Shown here: positions 35,716 to 42,790 of the stretch, in pieces
Layout of the letters: the number at the start of each line of letters is the position of its first letter
Position numbering within the stretch: the stretch's first letter is position 1
NCBI RefSeq assembly: GCF_003285015.1
Contig: NZ_QMFB01000006.1
Location: 293,437-357,436 of the forward strand
From: Paenibacillus contaminans
GTDB lineage: Bacteria; Bacillota; Bacilli; Paenibacillales; NBRC-103111
Length of the DNA: 64,000 nucleotides
Direction: 5' to 3'
Translations under genes and position numbers: made by a program
Notes under the pieces: generated by a model
The model's database searches: none
Told to the model about the DNA's origin: nothing
Seen by the model: the letters and a program-made list of their open reading frames with translations, nothing else

Positions 35716-36782
35716 TGTCGAAAAAAACGTTGACTCCGGAACAATCGAAGGCGCTTCACGAAGGACTTGTCATTCCGGCGCATCCGCTGGCGCTTACCGA
35801 AGACCGTAAGCTGGACGAACGCTCCCAACGTGCACTTGCCCGTTATTATATCGCGGCAGGCTCGGGCGGCATCGCCGTCGGCGTTCATTCGACGCAGTTC
35901 GAAATCCGCGACAAAGGCATCGATCTTTATGAGCCGGTGCTTCGCATTGCGGCAGAAGAAGTGGCTAAGGCGAAGCTGGACCGTCCTTTCCTGCTCGTAG
36001 CGGGCATCTGCGGACCTACGGAACAAGCGCTGAATGAAACCGAGATTGCTTTGAAGCTCGGTTACGACGCCGCTTTGCTCAGCATGGGCGGCTTGAAGGA
36101 CTGGACAGAGGAGCAAATTCTCGAGCGTACGGCGAAAGTGGCGGATCGCATCCCGGTTATCGGCTTTTATCTGCAGCCGTCCGTCGGCGGACGTATTTTC
36201 AGTTATGATTTCTGGAGCAAGTTTGCGGAAATCCCTGGCATCGTAGCGATCAAAATGGCGCCGTTCAACCGCTACCAAACAATTGACGTGGCGCGTGCCG
36301 TCATCAACTCCAGCCGCCGCGACGAAATTGCTTTATATACAGGAAACGACGATAATATCGTTAACGATTTGCTTACCGCATACCGCTTCAACGTGGACGG
36401 CAAGCAAGTCGAAAAACGGATCGTCGGCGGCTTGCTCGGCCACTGGTGCGTGTGGACGAAGAAAGCGGTCGAGCTGCTTGAGGAAATCAAGCAGGTTCGC
36501 GAGAACGAGCAGCTTTCCGCAGAATGGCTGACACGCAATATCGCGGTAACCGAAACGAATGCCGCGTTTTTCGATCCGGCGCATAATTTTGCCGGCTGCA
36601 TTCCGGGCATTCACGAAGTGCTGCGCCGTCAAGGCCTGATGAAGGGGACTTGGTGCTTGAATCCGCACGAAGTGTTGTCGCCGGGACAATCCGAGGAGAT
36701 CGATCGGATGTACCGCGATTATCCGGAGCTGAACGACGACGAGTTTGTCAAAGCTCATTTGAACGAGTGGATGGAACAATAA
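35715..36782 (+). CDS. Dihydrodipicolinate-synthase-family protein (DapA-like aldolase)
   Basis: A 355-residue TIM-barrel protein, longer than typical DapA (about 290). The barrel pattern is seen in LVIPAHPLALTEDRKLD, AAGSGGIAVGVHSTQFE, GYDAALLSMGG and IPVIGFYLQPSVGG, with the Schiff-base Lys in IVAIKMAPF near residue 181. The usual catalytic Tyr of the YNxP motif is shifted to GFYLQP. The start shares one base with the previous stop. The neighbouring regulator and CBM9-like protein follow in the same direction. The substrate is likely a sugar-derived 2-oxo acid, which is inference. Confidence 0.85.
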   Translation: MSKKTLTPEQSKALHEGLVIPAHPLALTEDRKLDERSQRALARYYIAAGSGGIAVGVHSTQFEIRDKGIDLYEPVLRIAAEEVAKAKLDRPFLLVAGICGPTEQALNETEIALKLGYDAALLSMGGLKDWTEEQILERTAKVADRIPVIGFYLQPSVGGRIFSYDFWSKFAEIPGIVAIKMAPFNRYQTIDVARAVINSSRRDEIALYTGNDDNIVNDLLTAYRFNVDGKQVEKRIVGGLLGHWCVWTKKAVELLEEIKQVRENEQLSAEWLTRNIAVTETNAAFFDPAHNFAGCIPGIHEVLRRQGLMKGTWCLNPHEVLSPGQSEEIDRMYRDYPELNDDEFVKAHLNEWMEQ

Positions 36783-36824
36783 AGTAAGCAAATCGATGAC
36801 TGGCTAACGGGAGAAGGGATCGGA

Positions 36825-38171
36825 ATGACGGAACGGAGCAAGAAGGTTGACGGCATCGCGATAGGCATTATCGGGCCCCATGCGATGATGGATAAAATGG
36901 AGCAGGTGCTGAAGGGTTTTCCTTCTTTCGTGCCGGTCATGAAAGGCTACCGGCACGAAACGGAAGCGATCGAGCTTGCCGGATCGCTGATGGAGCAGGT
37001 GGAGGTTATTTTGTTCACCGGGCCTTACGCGTATCGGCTGGCGAAGGATGCGCTGCATTTTACCGTTCCGGTTCATTTCATCCCGCTCACCGGAGCCGGT
37101 TTGTATGGGGCGCTTTACCGGATACGCCGGGAGGTCGGGAGTCAATCGCTCTCGATCGACTCGCTGTCCGAGAAAGATGTGGCGCGCGCTTTCCGCGAGC
37201 TGGACGAGCCGACGGACGGCGTCGTTCTTTATGAAGGCGCCAAGTATCCGACGCGCGAGGAGCTTATCGAGTTCCACTTGTCCGAGTATAGGAACGGAAA
37301 CAGCAAGGCGGCTCTAACCGGTCTGCGCTCCGTATCCGAAGCGCTTACGGCGGCCCAAGTGCCGAACGTGTGGCTGCTCCCGATGGAACAGGACATTATC
37401 TCATCGCTTGAGCGCGCTCTTCTGTCCACGGAATCGCGTAAAAACAAAGAAATGCAAACGGTCGTCGGATTTATCAATGTCGACGATTTTGCTTCGCTTG
37501 CGGCCAAGCAGACGTCCGAGCACGACGTGCAGCGGCTGAAGCTGGATATCCACCGGATGATTTTTAATTATGTGGAATCTCTGGACGGTTATCTCAGTTA
37601 TTTGGGTGGCGAGGAATATACGTTCATTACGACTCGGGGCATTTTCGAGAAGGAAACGGGCGGCTACAAATATATTTCGCTGGCGCAGGAAATGAAAACG
37701 AAATTCGCCGTTTCGCTAAGCATCGGCATCGGCTTCGGCCGGTCGGCTAACGAAGCGGGCACCCATGCGCGGGTGGCGCTCCGGCGCTGTAAAGATTCCG
37801 GCGGCAATATTTGCTTCATCGTCCGGGAAGACCGCAGCATGATCGGTCCGCTCGAAATGAACGAACCGGTGCATTACGAGCTTTCGTTAATTCATACCGA
37901 GCTGCTTAAAAAAGTGGAGCAGGCAGGCGTCTCTCCCGTTTACTTAAGCAAGCTTTTGGCCCATGTGTCACGTTTCGGCAAGTCCGATTATATCGCCAAG
38001 GATTTGGCGACGATTTTGGGCGTTACCGTGCGAAGCACGCACCGGTTCCTCAATTCGCTGGAGGATGCCGGACTTGTGGAAATCATAGGCGAAGAGAAGG
38101 GCGACGCTAAAGGACGACCGAAACAAATTTACCGGTTAAATTTCGTTTCCGATATCATAAGAGGCATGTAA
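36825..38171 (+). CDS. Transcriptional regulator with PrpR_N-like, GGDEF-like and winged-helix regions
   Basis: A 448-residue soluble protein of unfamiliar layout. Residues about 10-200 look like a Rossmann-type sensor (IAIGIIGPHAMMDKMEQVL, ILFTGPYAYRLA, VHFIPLTGAGLYGALYRI) resembling PrpR_N receptor domains. Residues about 210-335 resemble a nucleotide-cyclase/GGDEF fold with the loop GGEEYTF at 261-267 and VSLSIGIGFGRSANEAGTHA. The C-terminus (about 360-445) is a winged helix (SDYIAKDLATILGVTVRSTH, then RFLNSLEDAGLVEI). I infer a DNA-binding regulator that senses a metabolite and perhaps a nucleotide. GAGAAGGGATCGG precedes ATG 36825. It probably controls the 34699-38862 genes. Confidence 0.6.
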   Translation: MTERSKKVDGIAIGIIGPHAMMDKMEQVLKGFPSFVPVMKGYRHETEAIELAGSLMEQVEVILFTGPYAYRLAKDALHFTVPVHFIPLTGAGLYGALYRIRREVGSQSLSIDSLSEKDVARAFRELDEPTDGVVLYEGAKYPTREELIEFHLSEYRNGNSKAALTGLRSVSEALTAAQVPNVWLLPMEQDIISSLERALLSTESRKNKEMQTVVGFINVDDFASLAAKQTSEHDVQRLKLDIHRMIFNYVESLDGYLSYLGGEEYTFITTRGIFEKETGGYKYISLAQEMKTKFAVSLSIGIGFGRSANEAGTHARVALRRCKDSGGNICFIVREDRSMIGPLEMNEPVHYELSLIHTELLKKVEQAGVSPVYLSKLLAHVSRFGKSDYIAKDLATILGVTVRSTHRFLNSLEDAGLVEIIGEEKGDAKGRPKQIYRLNFVSDIIRGM

Positions 38172-38223
38172 GTGGTAAGATATAGGTGTTCTTTTATCTT
38201 AACGGAAAATGGTGATGGTTGCG

Positions 38224-38862
38224 ATGAATTTGCCTGCTTTGCCTACTTACGAATGTGTCAAAAAACAGTTTTCCGGTATGCCGCTAAGCTCCGACGACGT
38301 TTGGAACGGCATTGAGAAGATGGTGCTTGTGGAGGCCGGCAGCGGCAGCAAGCCGACGCTGGCTTCGACGGTCCAGTCGTTCTGGACGGAGGAAGCGCTT
38401 TATTACCGCTTCGTTTGCGAAGATGACCGTATTGTGGCGACATTGTCGGGACATGATGCGCCGATATACGAAGAGGATGTAGTTGAAGTATTTCTCTCTG
38501 AAACGCACGATATTCAGTCCTACAAGGAATTCGAGCATAGTCCTGCGAACGTGCAGTTCGATGCGACGATCATCAACAATCTCGACGGCACGTACAAAGT
38601 GAACCTCGATTGGCATGCCGAAGGCTGGGAAACGACAGTGGATAAAAATGAAGATGGTTCCGAGCTGACATATATCTGGAAAATGCCGTTCGTTAATTTT
38701 GAAGGCGGTACCCCTAAGGCAAACGACGAGTGGCTGATGAACTGCTACCGGATCGACCGCGGGGAATCGGAGCAAGAGGATCAGTATATGGCCTGGTCGC
38801 AAACCGGAATCGTCGACTTCCATACGCCGCGTCGTTTCGGCACCTTGCGTTTCGTGGATTAA
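38224..38862 (+). CDS. CBM9-like carbohydrate-binding protein
   Basis: A 212-residue single-domain protein with no signal peptide. The CBM9-like pattern is visible: DDVWNGIEKM (a W pointing to the start of the sandwich), TVQSFWTEEALYYRFVCEDDRI, EEDVVEVFLSE and the closing FHTPRRFGTLRF. An in-frame ATG lies at 38209, but GGTGAT (38211-38216) fits ATG 38224 at 7 bp; only five codons differ. Cytosolic CBM9-like proteins occur near polysaccharide lyases in this group. A related domain begins the heparinase-like protein at 56634. Its role is unknown. Confidence 0.85.
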   Translation: MNLPALPTYECVKKQFSGMPLSSDDVWNGIEKMVLVEAGSGSKPTLASTVQSFWTEEALYYRFVCEDDRIVATLSGHDAPIYEEDVVEVFLSETHDIQSYKEFEHSPANVQFDATIINNLDGTYKVNLDWHAEGWETTVDKNEDGSELTYIWKMPFVNFEGGTPKANDEWLMNCYRIDRGESEQEDQYMAWSQTGIVDFHTPRRFGTLRFVD

Positions 38863-38886
38863 AAACTAAAGCAAGCATCGCATATA

Positions 38887-38922
38887 AAAGCCTCCTGCCG
38901 TTTGCACGGTATGGAGGCTTTG
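38887..38922 (+). terminator. Hairpin after the CBM9-like gene
   Basis: AAAGCCTCC and GGAGGCTTT form a 9-bp perfect stem with a nested CCGT/ACGG stem. The following T run is short. Confidence 0.65.
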
Positions 38923-39639
38923 TTGAAAATATATGATAGGCTGCGTTTTCGTTATAGCAGAGTCTTCGTTCAAACACTTTCGATTGTTGCAAGCCGGCGA
39001 TCGTCAAAGTGCTTCCAATGAACCACAGTACCACTCCGAGGGGCGACGAAGGTGCATGCCTGGGGTCTCGAATCGCACGAGATTTGATAACCGCCGTGTG
39101 ACTGAGCGCCGCACGCCAGGAGTCGTTCACGGACTGAATTCGCTGTAGTCCTATTTCGCCTGCTTGGAGTAAGGAATCGAACTTTCCCTTACACTGGAGT
39201 CCGATTTTGCCTTCTTGAAGCTTGGATTTCCTGATATGTCTAGTCATATAGTCGTTGTAAGCGGGCATTTTCTGACTGCAGGCGAGGGAAAGAGGCCAGA
39301 GTTAATTCCACATGGGCAATATCGGACTGCAGAGCATGCAAGCGACGATTAATATATTCGATCCGACCGGATAGGTCAATGAGAACATGTAGGTTGTTTG
39401 AGTGGCGGCTCCAGTTTCTATTTGGATGCAGTTGACGGTTTTAAAGGGAACTTTGTGAAAATATGCGTGTTTCCGCCCCGCGCGACTCCCGGCGAGCGGG
39501 GCTCGATCACACGTCGGCAGTCAAATCTCCTTGTGTATGCGTGCATTTATCCAACCAAGCCGTCATTTTAATACGGTCTAGGAAAGCCCGTAAGACTGAT
39601 ACGACTGGGGAAATAAATAACAAATTGGGGGGTATAAAG
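38923..39639. other. Gene-poor stretch with a coding remnant
   Basis: No intact gene is seen. On the minus strand 39240-39440 is an open frame without a start codon that reads like a protein tail. Elsewhere frames are broken in all directions. The stretch is probably decayed DNA left beside the pentapeptide gene. Confidence 0.5.
39240..39440 (-). pseudogene. Possible decayed C-terminal gene fragment
   Basis: A 66-codon minus-strand frame flanked by stops and without any Met. It reads NRNWSRHSNNLHVLIDLSGR and continues with EYINRRLHALQSDIAHVEL, then QSENARLQRLYD, a helical, charged pattern that looks like real protein rather than shadow. No family is recognised and no start is present, so it would be a remnant. 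Confidence 0.3.
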
Positions 39640-40128
39640 TTGTTTATTATAAAAAGACACTCAGGTGATGGTGATTTGCAACTAGAAATGGATACATTAG
39701 TAAATGCCAAGCTCAATGGTTGTAATCTGCACAGAGCTGAACTTAGATGTAAAAATATGGCTGGGGCGAGCCTTAGTGGTACTAATTTAAGGAATGCGGA
39801 ATTGAATAATTCGGATCTCAGTTACTGTAATTTATTTGAATCGAATTTGATAATGAGTAATTTTGAAGGTGGTTTGCTTATAAATGCAAACATTTCAAAA
39901 GCAAAATGTTTCTATGCTAGTTTTAAAAATACCAATTTGAGCAAAGCGAATTTACTTGATGCCGAAGTAAGGGAAGCTAATTTTTCAAATGCACTATTAT
40001 ATGGGGCTAATATGAATTGTTTGGGATTACTTCAAGCAAATCTAGTTGGAGCCAAGTACGATTCAAATACCATATGGCCTCCAAATTATAACCCTTCAGA
40101 GCATGGTGCAGTGTTACTAGTAGAATAA
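39640..40128 (+). CDS. Pentapeptide-repeat protein
   Basis: A 162-residue protein made almost wholly of pentapeptide repeats (A-N/D-L-x-x), for example NAKLNGCNLHRAEL, GASLSGTNLRNAELNNSDLS and TNLSKANLLDAEVREANFS. These stack into a right-handed quadrilateral helix. It ends with the usual AKYDSNTIWPPNYNPSEHGA tail. The start is taken as TTG 39640 with GGGGGG 7 bp upstream, because the frame further up reads like random sequence. Its AT-rich codons differ sharply from all neighbours, a sign of transfer. Some family members protect DNA gyrase; function here is unknown. Confidence 0.85.
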   Translation: MFIIKRHSGDGDLQLEMDTLVNAKLNGCNLHRAELRCKNMAGASLSGTNLRNAELNNSDLSYCNLFESNLIMSNFEGGLLINANISKAKCFYASFKNTNLSKANLLDAEVREANFSNALLYGANMNCLGLLQANLVGAKYDSNTIWPPNYNPSEHGAVLLVE

Positions 40129-40182
40129 CGTTTTTTTATTGCCTTGTTGCATACCGGAATCGTCGACATACCGCAAAAATAT

Positions 40183-40218
40183 AAGCCTTCTGCCAATTAA
40201 ACGACAAGAAGGCTTTTT
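40183..40218. terminator. Bidirectional terminator between pentapeptide and permease genes
   Basis: AAGCCTTCT and AGAAGGCTT form a perfect 9-bp stem with a 15-nt loop, followed by T on the plus strand. The genes on both sides end here. Confidence 0.75.
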
Positions 40219-40296
40219 GATGTGTTAAATATAATATGAAGCAGTTTCTGAGGATAACTGGAGCCTCCCCAAAGGAATCGAGTTCCCATCGATACG

Positions 40297-41709
40297 TTAA
40301 AGCATAATGATAAACATCGCCAAGATCGTCGTAACGACGAGTCCGAGCACGACAGGCTTCAGGTTGCGCCGAGCTACCTCGAACGGATCGACCCCGCAAA
40401 TGGCGGCCGCAGGAATAAGCGCCCAAGGGATGAGCGTGCCGCCGCCGACTCAAATGGCCGATACTTGGCCGAGCGCGGTTAATGTAGCGATACCGGCACC
40501 GATAGCGGTCGAGAACAGGTTGGCGATCGAACCTACAAGAGAAATGCCGGAAAAGCCGGAGCCGTCCAGGCCTGTTATCGCTCCGACGGAGGTTAATGTA
40601 ACGACGCTTACTTGAGGATTTAGCGGAACGGAGTTGGCAAGCGCTACGCCAAGGTCGTTTACAATACCGTGCGAGCCTTCCGGAAGTACTTTGCCGAATA
40701 TTTCAACAAAGGACGAGTCGCCCAAATAAAAGAATGCCGCGATCGGAATAACCGGTCCGAACACCTTGAACCCGAATTGAAACCCTTCGATTAAATATTC
40801 GGTCGTTTTCTCCAACCCTTTGCTACGATGCGCGAGAAGGCTGATCAAGAGCAGAATAAATACCGACGTCCCGCCGATAAGCGCGGTCGCATCGCCGCCT
40901 TGCAGCTTCAAATAGGACATTGCCGCCAAGTCGCCGAGAAAGAGGAGAGGGATGATAATGGCCATCGTCCTTTTGGCCGCCGGGGAGAGCGAGATTTTAT
41001 CCGGAAACGCCCCGTAGGTGGGTTTGCTCGCTCCGGCAGCGAGCCCGGTTTGATTGGTCAGCTTGCCGTTTTTCATATCTTTGCGCATGAACCAGAATGC
41101 TGCGGCAGTCGTAACTGCACCCATAACGAATACAAGCGGAACGCTGGCGGCGATCACATCGGATACGGGGATGCCTGCGGCGTCGGCCGTTATTTTCGGA
41201 GCTCCTTGAATGATAAAATCGCCGGATAACGCGATGCCGTGACCGAATAAGTTCATCGCGATGGCCACGGCAAGCGGAGGAAGACCTGCACGTATGGCTG
41301 CGGGCAGAAGCACCGCACCGATCAGCGCGACTGCCGGTGAAGGCCAGAAAAACCACGAAATGACCATCATCACGATCCCGACCGTCCAATAAGCCATAGT
41401 CGGATTCCGCATCAGCTTCGTAAACGGCGAAATCATCGTTTCATTAATACCCGAAACGAGCAATACCCGGCTCATCGATACGATGATGGATATAACCAGG
41501 ATCGTGCCGAGCAGTTCTTTGATGGCGACGATAAAACTGTTGAATATTCCGCTTACCGACTGGCTAAGCGATTCCGTAGCCATCAGACCGAGCACGAATA
41601 TGCCTATGATGCACACTAGCGACGTGTCTCTGCGCATGACCATAAACCCGATGATCAATGCGATGAACGCCAGGTACACCCAATGCAGACCGATCAGTTC
41701 GATTCCCAT
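40297..41709 (-). pseudogene. Ion-transporter-superfamily permease interrupted by one in-frame TGA
   Basis: A membrane carrier of about 470 residues with some ten to twelve hydrophobic helices (MGIELIGLHWVYLAFIALII at the N-terminus; MNLFGHGIALSGDFIIQGAP in the middle). The frame stops at TGA (minus strand, 40450-40452) after GQVSAI, but the same frame resumes with VGGGTLIPWALIPAAAICGV and runs 50 more codons to TAA at 40297. A TGG-to-TGA change would explain this, since Trp fits the position. The protein is therefore probably inactive or needs read-through. It resembles organic-acid or gluconate-type transporters, but the exact family is uncertain. Other parts look intact, so the change seems recent. 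Confidence 0.7.
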
Positions 41710-41819
41710 AATACCCCTCCATGAATGGGCTTACATCTAGCTTCTACAGCTTATGCCATAAGCCTAAAGAAGGTGAGTGCCCGCCCATTCATCGTTATTA
41801 CTTCGCCATGCCGCCGCTA

Positions 41820-42235
41820 ACAGCAGCTCTACGCCGCACTCCGCGCCCACGTCACGCCGTCGCCCGCCGCCCCCAGTCGCCGCATATCGCAGCACTCCAC
41901 CGCACTCCGCGCCCACGTCACGCCGTCGCCCGCCGCCCCCAGTCGCCGCATATCGCAGCACTCCACCGCATTCCGCGCCCACGTCACGCCGTTGCCCGCC
42001 GCCCTCCAGTCGCCGCATATCGCAGCTCTACGCCGCATTCCGTGCCCACGTCACGCCGCCGCCCGCCGCCCCCAGTCGCCGCATGTCGCAGTTCTACGCC
42101 GCACTCCGCGCCCACGTCACGCCGTCGCCCATCGCCCCCAGTCGCCGCATGTCGCAGAACTCCACCGCACTCCGTGCCCACGTCACGCTGCCGCCCGCCG
42201 CCCCCCCAGTCGCCGTAAGTCGAAGCACTCCACCG
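41820..42235. repeat. 66-bp GC-rich minisatellite
   Basis: About six copies of a 66-bp unit, recognised by GCCCACGTCACGCC at 41845, 41911, 41977, 42044, 42110 and 42176, with a seventh decayed copy. Spacing is 66 except one 67. As 66 is a multiple of three, several frames stay open on both strands (22-residue repeats such as RTPRPRHAVARRPQSPHIAA), but none has a clear ribosome site or credible protein character. It lies between divergent genes. Confidence 0.85.
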
Positions 42236-42367
42236 CCTCCGTTTGCCGCACGCCGAAGCTCCACAATGAATGCAAGCAGCTCTGTGCCGTACACAAACAG
42301 CCCTGGCGGACGCAAACTATATGCGCCGCCGCACAGCGCCGCGAGCCGTCGGCTTCGTAGCTATTGA

Positions 42368-42790
42368 GTGAATCCAGATCAAAAAATGTCGCAATGTGGC
42401 GATGCCCCGGGAAATAAAAACGCGTCCATGCGCTTTATTCCTCTTGGACGATCACAAAATGGCATATTTTTAAGCATGACTGTTCAGAAATGATTCAGAA
42501 TCGTATGCTATGCTTTCGATCGGAAGTGTGAAGAGGCCGGAGGAAAAGCGCTTGAAGCCGTATTTTTGATGATGCCAGGTCTTCAGAATGGCGGTATTAT
42601 CCATACAGTATTTGGAATAAGGCTGATTGGAACCTTGTGAGGTCGTGAATCGACACGATTTTACAAGTTCTTTTATTTATTTGAAAAAAATTTCGTCTTC
42701 ATAGTGTATATTTAGAAGATGAGAGTACATATGGAACGTTATTCGCTCCCTTATGGGAGATGCACATTTTAAAGGAGTGTAGCTTGTTAT
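42368..42790. other. Upstream region of the MHYT-GGDEF-EAL gene
   Basis: No gene is visible. An imperfect hairpin (AATAAAAACGC / GCGCTTTATT) lies near 42412-42440. TTGAAA at 42681-42686 and TATATT at 42707-42712 resemble promoter boxes, but the 20-bp spacing is longer than usual. AAAGGAG lies shortly before the gene start. Confidence 0.4.

Noticed and set aside
38714..39268. 185-codon minus-strand frame over the end of the CBM9-like gene
   Set aside because: It is antisense to a recognised gene for part of its length, and the remainder has no recognisable features.
41721..42367. Repeat-encoded proteins in several frames on both strands
   Set aside because: The frames stay open because the unit is 66 bp and GC-rich. 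None has a ribosome site or credible protein character.
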